DNA of 64,000 nucleotides from an uncultured Porphyromonadaceae bacterium (GCA_947175425.1 CAMWMR010000013.1:1-64000), one strand, 5' to 3'. Numbered from the stretch's first letter, positions 19,496 through 29,182 are shown. The notes: generated from the sequence alone by a model not told the origin. Numbers and translations: made by a program.

Positions 19496-20206
19496 TTAAT
19501 CAGATAGTTCCATAATTACTTCCTCGCTTCCCGAATCTTCGCGATGTGTATATCGGAAGATCTTGTTAATTAGTGGTATAGAAAGATTGCACACCTCGAT
19601 AGCACCTCCGGTTATAGAATTGTTAAGACGTGGAGCCATGAGAAATGTGCCGTCAATTTCTGTTACAATTATTTTTGTGACATTCTGTTCGGTAAAAGTC
19701 TGAAATGCATATGTTGTACTTGTGGGTTCACCGTTATCTAACCGAAAATGAACAATGGCCATATTATCGAACATTGGCTCAACAGTTACCGACGCTTCTG
19801 CAACTTTGGTTTTAAATGATTGAGAAGTATCTTTAATGCCAAATACGATTATGTCGGGATTTTCAATACCGATAAACCATGAAAACGGTTCGGGCAAAGG
19901 TGTTTTGCCGATGAATTGTTCAACTCTTTTCAAGTCATCCTCTGTACAGTTGTGCTGCTCGTACAACAATGAATACCCTACAAGTTGGCCGTCCTCCGAT
20001 AATAAATTAATTGCAGCAACCATAGGCTTCAACAATTCCACGGAAGCTTGGCCGGCCGAAACGGCCGGAGTAAATGTCAATTCTCTGTCAATGGCATATT
20101 TGGTATTGAGTTCAACCTGCAAGGTATCCGGAAAATCAGGTAGCCCGATTTGAGCATGCGCACTACCAAAAACAAATATTAAAATATATGCAAGAATTTT
20201 CTTCAT
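19496..20206 (-). CDS. secreted protein with SecDF P1-head-like domain
   Basis: 236 residues from the ATG at 20206, giving the signal peptide MKKILAYILIFVFGSAHAQ. The longer frame to 20296 adds an unlikely N-terminus. A C-terminal stretch, LMAPRLNNSITGGAIEV, resembles the segment of the SecDF P1 head subdomain normally written 'xxAPxxNxxITGG'. No membrane segments of SecD follow, so this is a stand-alone periplasmic or secreted version. The middle (40-190) contains no cysteine cluster or catalytic motif I can recognise. It lies between the RM pseudogene and a divergent efflux operon. The function is unknown. Confidence 0.6.
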   Translation of the reverse strand: MKKILAYILIFVFGSAHAQIGLPDFPDTLQVELNTKYAIDRELTFTPAVSAGQASVELLKPMVAAINLLSEDGQLVGYSLLYEQHNCTEDDLKRVEQFIGKTPLPEPFSWFIGIENPDIIVFGIKDTSQSFKTKVAEASVTVEPMFDNMAIVHFRLDNGEPTSTTYAFQTFTEQNVTKIIVTEIDGTFLMAPRLNNSITGGAIEVCNLSIPLINKIFRYTHREDSGSEEVIMELSD

Positions 20207-20322
20207 AACTCCACATTTTAAATGTTCACAAATATAGGGATTTCCAATTAGTTGGCAAAATTTCTGCCGGCACATAACATGCGGAATTTGTCGCATCGGT
20301 CGCTTATTCGGAATAAATTTCG

Positions 20323-20330
20323 TAATTTTG
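20323..20330 (+). promoter_or_regulatory. -7-like box of the SMR operon
   Basis: TAATTTTG matches the Bacteroidetes -7 consensus TAnnTTTG, 93 nt upstream of the efflux gene. No good TTG is found at the ideal 20-bp distance, so the match is partial. No guanidine-riboswitch-like structure was recognised in the leader. Confidence 0.4.
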
Positions 20331-20422
20331 CCAAACCCTTGGAAAGAGACGCCGAGAATTAATGCTTAGTCATCAAAAAAAAGCCGATTGCTTGCAGCCC
20401 TCAAATAGGAAAATATACTTGT

Positions 20423-20746
20423 ATGAATTGGTTAATACTTATTTTAGCAGGGCTTATGGAAGTAGGCTTTACGTTTTGTCTCGGGAAAACAAAATCAGCA
20501 ACGGGACTCGAATTAGCTTTGTGGTGGACAGGATTCTTTATAACACTGTCGTTGAGCATGTATCTCATGTCTAAGGCGGCAGAATCTCTTCCTATCGGAA
20601 CTGTTTATCCTGTTTGGACCGGTATCGGTGCATTTGGAGCTGTTGTAGTGGGAATTCTATTCTTTAACGAGCCTCTCACCTTTTGGCGTATTGTATTCCT
20701 TGTTACTTTGATTTTATCGGTTGTCGGACTTAAAACTTTAGGTTAA
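20423..20746 (+). CDS. SMR-family exporter, SugE/Gdx-like
   Basis: 107 residues with four membrane helices, the standard length of small multidrug resistance transporters, which work as antiparallel dimers in the inner membrane and exchange cations for protons. The conserved helix-1 glutamate is at E13 in AGLMEVGF. The helix-3 signature PVWTGIGAFGAV is closer to SugE/Gdx guanidinium exporters (VWTGIGAVGA) than to EmrE. It is the first gene of a three-gene operon: its stop overlaps the next ATG by one base. Guanidinium as substrate is family inference; quaternary ammonium compounds are the alternative. Confidence 0.85.
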   Translation: MNWLILILAGLMEVGFTFCLGKTKSATGLELALWWTGFFITLSLSMYLMSKAAESLPIGTVYPVWTGIGAFGAVVVGILFFNEPLTFWRIVFLVTLILSVVGLKTLG

Positions 20747-21243
20747 TGGAAAGAAAAATGCGACGTTTCAAACAGCAACTCGATGTTGCGGCTGCCGAAG
20801 CGATTCTTTTGCAAGCCGGTAACGGAATATTGTCTCTTGTCGGTATCGACGGCGAACCTTACGGAGTACCTATAAGCTTTACTTTCGACGGCGAAAGATA
20901 CATATATTTTCACAGTGCGGTAAAGGGCTATAAAATAGATTGTATAAAAAGCAATCCAAACTGCTCATTTTGTGTTGTCGGACAAGACCTTATTGTGCCC
21001 GAAGAGTTCACGTCATATTTCCGAAGCGTGATTGTTAACGGCACTATACAAATTCTTTCCGAGCATGATGAGATTTTAAAAGGCCTAAAATTGCTTTGCG
21101 AGAAATATTCGCCCGGAATTGACCCGACTTCCGAAATTTCAAAGTGCATTAATCATGTGGCCGTATTACGTCTTGATATAGAAAATATTACCGGGAAAGA
21201 AGCAATTGAATTGGTCAGGAATCGCAAAACATCTACGGAATGA
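20746..21243 (+). CDS. pyridoxamine 5'-phosphate oxidase-like flavoprotein, NimA-like
   Basis: 165 residues with the split-barrel FMN-binding pattern: GNGILSLVGIDGEPYGVPIS near 26-45, YIYFHSAVKGYKIDCIKSNP near 55-75, then SFCVVGQDLIV. This layout is that of NimA-like proteins, some of which reduce nitroimidazoles in Bacteroides; many others are housekeeping. It begins inside the stop of the SMR gene (TAATG) and ends overlapping the GNAT start (ATGA), so the three are translationally coupled. Nitroimidazole resistance cannot be claimed from sequence alone. Confidence 0.75.
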   Translation: MERKMRRFKQQLDVAAAEAILLQAGNGILSLVGIDGEPYGVPISFTFDGERYIYFHSAVKGYKIDCIKSNPNCSFCVVGQDLIVPEEFTSYFRSVIVNGTIQILSEHDEILKGLKLLCEKYSPGIDPTSEISKCINHVAVLRLDIENITGKEAIELVRNRKTSTE

Positions 21244-21734
21244 TACGTATACGCAAAGGGAGTTTACAGGACGTGGAAGCAATTATGTCGTGCTATGATA
21301 TTGCACGTCGGCAAATGAGAGCTTCAGGAAACTTCAATCAATGGATAAACGGTTATCCGTCGCGCGACCTTGTCATCAGTGATATAAAATCCGGCATAAA
21401 CTATGTGGGGGTTGATGATGAAAACGAAATAGTAATGACGTTCGTATTTGCAATTGGAGAAGATTCAACATATTCAGTTATTGAAGACGGTGAATGGCTC
21501 AGCAGCTTGCCTTATGGAACCATTCATCGACTCGGCTCCACAGGTAAACACAAAGGGATACTTGGATTATGTGTGGAATTCTGCCTGACTCTGATTTGCA
21601 ACATACGACTCGACACTCATAATGATAATGTAACAATGCAACGAGCCGCCGAAAAACTCGGTTTTTCGCGTTGTGGTATCATTTATTGCAATGACGGAAC
21701 TCCCAGAATAGCTTATCAAAAATATATCGTTTGA
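21240..21734 (+). CDS. GNAT-family N-acetyltransferase
   Basis: 164 residues. The N-terminal IRIRKGSLQDVEAIMSCYDIARRQM is typical of GNAT strand 1/helix 1. A central GTIHRLGSTGKHKGILGLCVEFCL occupies the acetyl-CoA loop position, with the usual RGxGxG in a divergent KHKGIL form. A late NIRLDTHNDNVTMQRAAEKLGF is the classic GNAT motif B. It is the last gene of the SMR/NimA-like/GNAT operon, with a 4-bp overlap. The substrate is unknown; the context suggests detoxification or small-molecule modification. Confidence 0.75.
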   Translation: MIRIRKGSLQDVEAIMSCYDIARRQMRASGNFNQWINGYPSRDLVISDIKSGINYVGVDDENEIVMTFVFAIGEDSTYSVIEDGEWLSSLPYGTIHRLGSTGKHKGILGLCVEFCLTLICNIRLDTHNDNVTMQRAAEKLGFSRCGIIYCNDGTPRIAYQKYIV

Positions 21735-21818
21735 TTTTCATATCATATACTTGTTGCTACTACTGCAGTTGAAGAGAATTTATTTTAGATTATTTAGAGT
21801 TTATATCCATTAAATTGC

Positions 21819-21849
21819 TTGACATTTGCCTCCGGTTTTTGTAACTTTG
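21819..21849 (+). promoter_or_regulatory. promoter of uvrA
   Basis: TTG at 21819-21821 and TAACTTTG at 21842-21849 are separated by 20 bp, a textbook Bacteroidetes sigma-ABfr promoter. The ATG of uvrA follows 20 nt after the -7 box, so the leader is very short. No LexA-type box was recognised. Confidence 0.75.
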
Positions 21850-21869
21850 TAAGTTAAGATTGAAATTTA

Positions 21870-24656
21870 ATGAAGCTAAGCAATATAAGCGTGCACGGTG
21901 CGCGCGTGAATAATCTCAAAAATATTTCGGTTGACATTCCCCGTAACACACTCACTGTTGTCACGGGCTTGTCGGGATCCGGCAAATCGTCTCTTGCATT
22001 CGACACATTGTATGCCGAAGGACGTCGCCGATATGTGGAAAGTCTTTCAGCCTATGCACGTCAGTTTCTTGGCAAACTCCGAAAACCGGAGTGCGATTTT
22101 ATTCGAGGGCTTCCGCCGGCAATAGCTATTGAGCAGAAAGTAAACACGCGCAATCCTCGCTCGACGGTTGGAACAAGTACCGAGATTTACGATTATATGC
22201 GAATGCTGTTTGCTCGTATAGGGCGTACCGTCTCTCCTGTCAGCGGATGCGAAGTAAAGAAACACAGTGTTGAAGATGTTGTTGCTTTCGCCGCCGGAGT
22301 CCCCGAAGGAACACGAGCAGCCATAGCAAGCCCCATCATTGTTCCCGAAGGGCGCACTTTGGATGAACAACTCGCCATATATGTTAAAGAGGGGTATTCA
22401 CGTCTTATAAATTCCAAAGGCGAATTTACTGAAATAGGAGAGTATGTGCAAAAAGGGAAGAAACTGCCCATGCTGTTGATTGACAGGTTTGTGATTAGTC
22501 GCGAAGCGGATGAGATTTCACGTCTTGCGGAATCGGCGGAAGCAGCGTTCTTTGAAGGCGACGGTTCCTGCATATTTTTTGTGTGGACCGATGGAAAACC
22601 CGTATGCACCGAATTTTCCAAACGATTCGAAGCCGATGGGATAACTTTTGCCGAACCAAGCGAACAGATGTTCAATTTCAACAATCCTATCGGAGCCTGT
22701 CCTGTCTGCGAAGGTTTTGGCAATACATTGGGAATAGCCGAGAATCTTGTCATTCCCAATCCATATCTCAGCGTTTTCGATAATGTTGTGGCGCCCTGGC
22801 GCGGCTCAAGTTCTTCCATATGGAAAAACAATTTTATTCATGCGGTTGCGCCGCTTCACTATCCTATCCACACTCCATATATTGAACTTTCTGAAGAACA
22901 GCGGAATCTGTTATGGAACGGCGATGGACGTACGGTAAAAGGCATAAACGACTATTTTGATTATGTTACATCCAAGCGCCAAGCGATTGAGTACCGCATG
23001 ATTCTCAGCCGATACAGAGGCAAAACCATATGCCATGCCTGCGGAGGCTCTCGGTTGCGCAAGGAAGCGGAATATGTAAAAGTCGGCGGCTGCAGCATGT
23101 CACAGCTTGTGCGCATGTCGGTAGGAGACCTGCTCAAATGGTTCAACGCTCTTGAGTTGGATGAAAGAGAAACCAAAATAGCATCTCGCCTGATGGTAGA
23201 AATTACTCGTCGTCTCGGATTTCTCGTAGAAGTAGGTTTGAGCTATCTTACATTGGATCGTTTAAGCAACAGCCTTTCGGGTGGTGAAAGCCAGCGAATT
23301 AACCTGGCAACGTCTCTTGGTAGCAGTCTTGTAGGTTCCTTGTATATTTTGGACGAACCCTCTATAGGGCTTCACTCTCGCGATACCGAGCGTCTTATCG
23401 GTGTTTTGCGTAAGCTACAGCAGATTGGTAATACTGTTGTTGTAGTGGAACACGACGAGGATATAATGCGTGCCTCCGATAATATTATAGATATAGGTCC
23501 CGGAGCAGGACGACTTGGCGGGACTGTTGTATATTCCGGTAAACCCGAATCCCTTGACTCTGCTGCCGACAGCTATACAATGAAATATCTGAGCGGTAAA
23601 CTATCCATCCCGGTTCCGGCTCAGCGACGCAAATGGCGCGATAAAATACGTGTAAACAATGCCTCCGAGCACAATCTGAAGGATGTCACCGTCGATTTTC
23701 CTCTTGGTGTAATGACAGTGGTTTCCGGGGTCAGCGGATCCGGAAAATCGACGCTTGTCCGCGACATTTTTTATAAAGCTCTTGCTCGAGAACTGTATTC
23801 CGAGGGAGATGCGCCGGGCTTGTTCAAAGGTCTTTCCGGCGATATTTCAAGAGTGAAAGAACTTGTATTCGTTGACCAAACCCCCATTGGCCGCTCTACC
23901 CGCTCCAATCCTGCCACCTATTTAAAAGCTTACGATGAAATACGAGCCCTTATGGCAGCTCAACAGGCCGCAAAGCAGCAGGATATGACTCCCGCATCAT
24001 TTTCGTTCAATACCGAAGGCGGACGTTGCGAAGCTTGCAAAGGCGAAGGTTTCATAACCATTGAAATGCAATTCCTTGCCGATGTTACTATTGAATGTGA
24101 TGAATGTCATGGGAAACGTTTCAAAAAAGAGGTTCTGGAAGTGATGTATCGAGGGAAAAACATTTTTGATATACTCGATATGACTGTTGACGAGTCAATT
24201 GAATTCTTCGGTGAATCCACCGGTTCTTCCGAAAGAAAAATTGTCAGCCGTCTTAAGCCTTTGCATGATGTCGGCTTGGGATATATCAAACTCGGACAAA
24301 GTTCTTCCACGCTTTCAGGAGGCGAAAATCAGCGCGTAAAACTTGCTTATTTCCTTGGAATGGAACGTGCCGAACCCACCGTGTTTATCTTTGACGAACC
24401 CACTACCGGTTTGCACTTTCACGATATAAGCATACTTCTGTCGGCATTTAACAGGCTTGTCGCCATGGGACATACTTTGATAATTGTGGAACACAATCTT
24501 GATGTACTCAAATGTGCCGACCACATAATTGATCTTGGGCCTGAAGGCGGTGACGGAGGCGGTCAAATTGTTGCGACAGGTACACCTGAGGATATTGCAG
24601 CGTCTCCTGACAGCATTACCGGCAAATACCTGCGTGAGAAATTATCGAATGTGTAA
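21870..24656 (+). CDS. uvrA: excinuclease ABC subunit A
   Basis: 928 residues, near the usual 940. UvrA is the damage-sensing ATPase dimer of nucleotide excision repair, loading UvrB on lesions. Visible are the first Walker A GLSGSGKSS near 33, YVESLSAYARQFLG near 55, the first zinc module (CPVC...CHAC), the first ABC signature LSGGESQR near 470, the second Walker A GVSGSGKSTL near 625, the second zinc module (CEAC...CDEC) near 715-740, the signature LSGGENQRVKLA near 815, and Walker B VFIFDEP. All key motifs are intact. It has its own promoter and faces the ClC gene tail to tail with a 5-nt gap. Confidence 0.93.
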   Translation: MKLSNISVHGARVNNLKNISVDIPRNTLTVVTGLSGSGKSSLAFDTLYAEGRRRYVESLSAYARQFLGKLRKPECDFIRGLPPAIAIEQKVNTRNPRSTVGTSTEIYDYMRMLFARIGRTVSPVSGCEVKKHSVEDVVAFAAGVPEGTRAAIASPIIVPEGRTLDEQLAIYVKEGYSRLINSKGEFTEIGEYVQKGKKLPMLLIDRFVISREADEISRLAESAEAAFFEGDGSCIFFVWTDGKPVCTEFSKRFEADGITFAEPSEQMFNFNNPIGACPVCEGFGNTLGIAENLVIPNPYLSVFDNVVAPWRGSSSSIWKNNFIHAVAPLHYPIHTPYIELSEEQRNLLWNGDGRTVKGINDYFDYVTSKRQAIEYRMILSRYRGKTICHACGGSRLRKEAEYVKVGGCSMSQLVRMSVGDLLKWFNALELDERETKIASRLMVEITRRLGFLVEVGLSYLTLDRLSNSLSGGESQRINLATSLGSSLVGSLYILDEPSIGLHSRDTERLIGVLRKLQQIGNTVVVVEHDEDIMRASDNIIDIGPGAGRLGGTVVYSGKPESLDSAADSYTMKYLSGKLSIPVPAQRRKWRDKIRVNNASEHNLKDVTVDFPLGVMTVVSGVSGSGKSTLVRDIFYKALARELYSEGDAPGLFKGLSGDISRVKELVFVDQTPIGRSTRSNPATYLKAYDEIRALMAAQQAAKQQDMTPASFSFNTEGGRCEACKGEGFITIEMQFLADVTIECDECHGKRFKKEVLEVMYRGKNIFDILDMTVDESIEFFGESTGSSERKIVSRLKPLHDVGLGYIKLGQSSSTLSGGENQRVKLAYFLGMERAEPTVFIFDEPTTGLHFHDISILLSAFNRLVAMGHTLIIVEHNLDVLKCADHIIDLGPEGGDGGGQIVATGTPEDIAASPDSITGKYLREKLSNV

Positions 24657-24661
24657 TTATT

Positions 24662-25999
24662 TCAATTGTCGGTGTCTATTCCTGCGGGGGTTACCGATTC
24701 ATGATAATAATTCTTGTCGGTAATCAATCGCATTACACCGTAGGATAAGGCCGATGCAAGAACCATGGGGAGAAACAAGGTGAAATTTCCTGTCATTTCT
24801 GCGGTAAGAAACATGGCCATGAACGGAGCCCTTATCACGCCTGAAAATACCGCGCACATTCCTATCAAGGCAAAATCGGATACCGGGAGAATGGCCAAGC
24901 CTGTCATGTTCACAACCATGGCGAATAACATTCCGGCAAGTGAGCCGGCAAATAACGCAGGGGCAAAATCTCCTGCCACTCCAACATATGTTGTTATCCC
25001 TACTACGACACATTTAAGAATCAGCAAGGCTCCGACTACCGCCACCAGTTCCCATTCTACAGCCCCGGCAAAAGAACCTGAAGCGCTAAGTGCGCCGAGG
25101 TCTCCATTCAGCATTCTATCCATCACTCCATAACCTTCACCATAGAATGCAGGGAGAATCATTATGATGATACCAAGACAAATTCCGGCTAAAGAAACCC
25201 GCATATACACATTCCTTATTTTTGTATATAGTCGTCCTGACAGGCGCGATATACTTGAATAATAAATGGAATAAACTCCAGAGAGTATACCAAAAACCAT
25301 AACTCCCAAATAGAAGCGCGGTTCAAACTGAACAGTATGTTGCAAATATACATCGAATGTAAAGCCCGTCAGGATGAAACACGTAAGTGAAGATGCCACA
25401 CAACTTAACAGCAATGTAAGGAATGTAAACGTGTTATAAGGCAACCGTAATATCTCCAGAGTAAAGAGCAAACCTCCGACGGGAGCTTTGAATATAGCTG
25501 CAATACCGGCACCTGCACCGCAACCAATAAGCATACGCACATGCTCCGGTTTCAATCCGAGAAGCAGACCAAGACGACTCCCCACGGCGGCTCCGGTAAC
25601 AGCGATAGGAGATTCCGCACCTCCCGAACCTCCGAAGCCCAGTGTAAAGCTGTTGGCTATTATAGGTCCGAAAAGATATTTACATGACATCCCGTATCCC
25701 CCGCTTCTAAGAAAACCTATAAGATGCTCTGTGCCTCGAGAGAGTCTTGTCTTAAGCAGGAATCGTGAAAAAACATTTGCCAATACCAAACCTATTAACG
25801 GCAAAACAAGCAATTGCCAATGTAAGCCCTTTTCGGCAGGTATATCGACGGACAAAGAAATGAGCGATATAAGCAGCTTAAGTACAACGCAAAGTCCACC
25901 TGTTATGAAACCTACAATAGCAGCAGCAACCATTGCCAAGGCCGGTTTGGGCAATCGGCGTAACCAAAGTATTATTTTTACAGATGCATGCTTTTTCAC
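24662..25999 (-). CDS. ClC-family chloride channel/antiporter
   Basis: 445 residues, about the length of bacterial ClC proteins, with roughly ten hydrophobic helices. The selectivity-filter helix ends read GFGGSGGAESPIAVTGA near 130-145, where the family has GxGIP/GREGP; the gating glutamate position is kept as the E of AESP. A later GVAGDFAPALFAGSLAGM and GMCAVFSGVIRAPFMA match the third filter segment and helix N. The start used is GTG at 25999. It probably exchanges chloride for protons, but other ClC clades carry fluoride or nitrate. Confidence 0.88.
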   Translation of the reverse strand: MKKHASVKIILWLRRLPKPALAMVAAAIVGFITGGLCVVLKLLISLISLSVDIPAEKGLHWQLLVLPLIGLVLANVFSRFLLKTRLSRGTEHLIGFLRSGGYGMSCKYLFGPIIANSFTLGFGGSGGAESPIAVTGAAVGSRLGLLLGLKPEHVRMLIGCGAGAGIAAIFKAPVGGLLFTLEILRLPYNTFTFLTLLLSCVASSLTCFILTGFTFDVYLQHTVQFEPRFYLGVMVFGILSGVYSIYYSSISRLSGRLYTKIRNVYMRVSLAGICLGIIIMILPAFYGEGYGVMDRMLNGDLGALSASGSFAGAVEWELVAVVGALLILKCVVVGITTYVGVAGDFAPALFAGSLAGMLFAMVVNMTGLAILPVSDFALIGMCAVFSGVIRAPFMAMFLTAEMTGNFTLFLPMVLASALSYGVMRLITDKNYYHESVTPAGIDTDN

Positions 26000-26062
26000 A
26001 GGAAAACCAACGGAATATATTTATTAGAAAAACACAGCTCCGCAGTTTTTTGTTTAGTCTGC

Positions 26063-28669
26063 TTAAAAAGTAAGATGCAAAGCTACTCGCAAGCCTCTGC
26101 GGTCGATTTTATATGGTACATCAAGATAAGTCAGACGCCATACATATTCTAAGCGCAGGCATTTAAGTATATTGTCAAGTCCGGCAGAGATTTCCATGTA
26201 AGGTCCTCTCATGCGTGAAGTTGCCACACCTGCAGGGAAACAGAAAAGTTCCGGATTGTCGACGCCGGGGATATGCCTTTTGTCAAGTCGGCCGTACAGA
26301 CCGTGAAAGCCTACAGTTTCGCGTAACCCGAGTTTCTTTACCCCTGGAATAAGATTGAAAACAGCTCCTCGCAAATGCCATGTGGCATGCCACGATACAT
26401 AGCGAGAATTCACAAATTCCATAGGATTCATCAGCGCGAACGAGCCGGGCTGGATTGTGTAGGAAAGATTTGCATTAGGGATCTGGAGTTCTGTAAACGG
26501 AACGCTGCCCCACACAATCCCGGCTGCCACATCCGTTTCCAAAGCTCCGAGAACAGAGAGCCGGAACAACTTACTGAAACCGAATTCTGTCCTGTTGATT
26601 GTGAAATCTGAACCCAGGCCTTTTTTTGCCGTTCGATGCGAAAGTGTGAACGCCGGCACCGTTTCATCAACAGGAATGCGATAGCTCTTTGTCTGAAAAT
26701 ATTTTTCTCCCGGAGCATACCGAAAATCAACACCAATCTGAAATTGCGAATAGTGTCCCAAAGCCGTTCCGTCGGGCATAATAAACGGAACAAGAGGAGT
26801 GGATTCCTGCCTTATATGCAATGCGCTTGCAACTACCGAGAAATTATTCGCCAACTCTAATGTATATTCAAGGCTTGAGCAACGTCGATATGTAAATCGG
26901 GCATCCGACATTCGCGATAACGACAATACAAAATTGTCGGAATTGGTATAGAGATAATGTGTTCCAAGCCTGTCGATATCATATTCATGACTCAACCTGA
27001 TGGAATGAACCGGAAATTCACGCGAATGATAATTTTTCTTATTGAACGAGTATTCCGCCTCGGCACGATACTTCCATTTATGGTCTTTGAATCCATAGGC
27101 AATATAACCGCGTCCGAACCAGTGCTCGCTCAGATTTGCCGTTGTCATGCCGCCGGCTCTCAGTCGGAGCCCTTCGAGAGAGTTATAACTCGCGGTTGTA
27201 TTTACAGGACCTATATCAAAACGGCTGTTTGAAGAAGTGGATATATATCCCGAAAACAAAATACGAAGTATGCGTTCCGACCACAGGAAAAGCGGTTTTT
27301 GGCGCAATCTGTTCATCAGTAACGCCGCATTGGCCTCTCCTCTTGCAAGCGGAGTCTGCCGTTCTCTCTCCCAAAACAAACTGTCACGCGAATTACTGTT
27401 ATCGGTTTTTATAGTATTGCCAAGTTGGTTGAATATATTTTCAAGGCTGTCGGGCCTTTCAAAACTGTGATTCTTGAAATCTATTATTCGGCTCACATAT
27501 AATTGAGGGGTTCCGGGAACAAATTCCAATTCCATAAATAGTTTGTCGTTGTCCTTCAGTCGAGACCCGTCATTAGCCTTATGGTAATTCTGCTCTATTT
27601 TCAGAGCTTTTACAAAATTAAGCGTTGTTTCGTGGGGAACTTCCATCTCTACCTTACGCAGATTCATGGACGAATCAGAAACCTCAACATATATGTGTCC
27701 CGTAAATCCGAACGCCGATTTGTTTCGCGGATAAAATGCAAGCGCCGTGCAAGTAACACTGTCATTACCGACAACTGCAGCGGAGTCAACTAAATAGAAT
27801 CTATAGAAATCCGGTGCAAGCGACGAAACAGGACTCACAAACTCATTGCGCATAAGTGTAATGTTAGGGTCGTATAAATCTATTTCACGCAACAGTTCAT
27901 CTTGTAGTACTCTCACATTTTCCTCATCAAGGAACTCATCGACTCCCCCACCCGTTGTTCCTCGCACAAGTATTTTCTCGCTTCTCGGATTACGGCGTGA
28001 CAACACTGTAGCAACTCGTTCTTTCAACGATAAATTAAGAACCGGCTTGCCGGAAATTTCCGAAGTGTCCACATGCTCGCTCAAAAAAGGCATTCGGCGC
28101 AACATGGCGTTTGAAGATGTGGTATCAAAATTATTGATACCCATCGAAACCCGATCATAACGGTCGTAGCTATACCATTCATTCCTTTTCGGGTCGGTGG
28201 CTGCGGACTCGTGTCGCAGCTTGTTCACAAAATCGACAGCCGGATTGTTGCGCTTTGAGTATTTTCGCTTTTTTACCACAAGCTCCTGTAACTCCGTTGT
28301 TGTCGATGTTAATTCTATATCATACAGATTAAATGAATTGCCGGACAATATGACTGTTTTAGGTGTATATCCTTGATAACTCACCCAAAGCTCTTCAACT
28401 CCGTTGGGGACAACAAGCTCAAAAATACCCCGATTATCGGCAACCGTTCCGGAACCTCCTTCGCCTAAACGCACCGAGGCGTATGGCAAACCCTCAGTGG
28501 TAAGGGAGTCGCGCACTATACCTCTAACAATAGTTTGTGCGGCTGTTGTTTGACATATCCCCGCCAAAATAGCCAAGCACAAAGCAATGGTCAATCTTAA
28601 CCCGTAATTCCGCACAATGCGCCGTTGTGCAAAAAAATTACGGAATAAAATTATACATTGCGATGGCAT
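26063..28669 (-). CDS. DUF5686 outer-membrane protein with carboxypeptidase-regulatory-like domain
   Basis: 868 residues. The signal peptide ends near TTAAQ (about 45). A CarboxypepD_reg-like beta-sandwich follows (46-120; VRGIVRDSLTTEGLPYASV...GTVADNRGIFEL), then the large DUF5686 region, ending in a C-terminal run of alternating hydrophobic strands and a terminal aromatic (LTF), as in an outer-membrane beta barrel. The N-terminal domain resembles that of TonB-dependent transporters, but no plug domain is present. It is common in Bacteroidetes and has no firmly assigned role. It is divergent from the CYTH gene with only 42 nt between starts. Confidence 0.8.
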   Translation of the reverse strand: MPSQCIILFRNFFAQRRIVRNYGLRLTIALCLAILAGICQTTAAQTIVRGIVRDSLTTEGLPYASVRLGEGGSGTVADNRGIFELVVPNGVEELWVSYQGYTPKTVILSGNSFNLYDIELTSTTTELQELVVKKRKYSKRNNPAVDFVNKLRHESAATDPKRNEWYSYDRYDRVSMGINNFDTTSSNAMLRRMPFLSEHVDTSEISGKPVLNLSLKERVATVLSRRNPRSEKILVRGTTGGGVDEFLDEENVRVLQDELLREIDLYDPNITLMRNEFVSPVSSLAPDFYRFYLVDSAAVVGNDSVTCTALAFYPRNKSAFGFTGHIYVEVSDSSMNLRKVEMEVPHETTLNFVKALKIEQNYHKANDGSRLKDNDKLFMELEFVPGTPQLYVSRIIDFKNHSFERPDSLENIFNQLGNTIKTDNSNSRDSLFWERERQTPLARGEANAALLMNRLRQKPLFLWSERILRILFSGYISTSSNSRFDIGPVNTTASYNSLEGLRLRAGGMTTANLSEHWFGRGYIAYGFKDHKWKYRAEAEYSFNKKNYHSREFPVHSIRLSHEYDIDRLGTHYLYTNSDNFVLSLSRMSDARFTYRRCSSLEYTLELANNFSVVASALHIRQESTPLVPFIMPDGTALGHYSQFQIGVDFRYAPGEKYFQTKSYRIPVDETVPAFTLSHRTAKKGLGSDFTINRTEFGFSKLFRLSVLGALETDVAAGIVWGSVPFTELQIPNANLSYTIQPGSFALMNPMEFVNSRYVSWHATWHLRGAVFNLIPGVKKLGLRETVGFHGLYGRLDKRHIPGVDNPELFCFPAGVATSRMRGPYMEISAGLDNILKCLRLEYVWRLTYLDVPYKIDRRGLRVALHLTF

Positions 28670-28711
28670 ATACTTCGTTTTTTTGTGCTACTTTTACAAA
28701 AAATAATTATT

Positions 28712-29182
28712 ATGGCTAAAGAGATTGAACGCAAATTTTTAGTAACGGACAGTTCTTACCGCGACGTGGCTTCGGAAAGCCACGAAATAACTCAATTCTA
28801 CCTGTCGACGAATCCCGACCGTACCGTAAGAGTGCGAATAATGGATGACCATGCATTTATAACTGTCAAAACCCGTAACAAAGGTTCTGTCCGGAACGAA
28901 TGGGAGTTTGAAATCGACTCAGTTCAAGCACGTGAGATTCTGCACGAAACCGGAAGCGCCGAAAATTGCATTTCAAAAATCAGATATATAGTACCTGCCG
29001 GTGAACCCGGTCTTTGCTGGGAAGTTGATGAGTTTAAGGGCAAGCACAACGGATTGGTTGTCGCCGAAATTGAACTGCCTTCGCCGGATACCGGTTTTAA
29101 CCTCCCCTCCTTTATAGGAGAAGAGGTAACAGGTAAGAAGGAATATTATAATTCCTCATTGGTTTCTACGACAGACGTCTGA
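28712..29182 (+). CDS. CYTH-domain protein (triphosphate tunnel enzyme family)
   Basis: 156 residues from the ATG at 28712, so the protein begins MAKEIERKFLV, with the family's ExExK signature (E4, E6, K8). Further tunnel residues are visible: TVRVRI and ITVKTR in the first half, EWEFEI, and a late VVAEIELPS. The family contains inorganic triphosphatases, thiamine triphosphatases and class IV adenylate cyclases; the bacterial short form most often hydrolyses tripolyphosphate. Its last 37 bp overlap the 3' end of the convergent rlmD gene, so the two transcripts are antisense there. Confidence 0.85.
   Translation: MAKEIERKFLVTDSSYRDVASESHEITQFYLSTNPDRTVRVRIMDDHAFITVKTRNKGSVRNEWEFEIDSVQAREILHETGSAENCISKIRYIVPAGEPGLCWEVDEFKGKHNGLVVAEIELPSPDTGFNLPSFIGEEVTGKKEYYNSSLVSTTDV

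Noticed and set aside
20297-20422. Guanidine riboswitch before the SugE-like gene
   Set aside because: None of the ACGR loop pairs or other guanidine-class signatures could be recognised in the leader.
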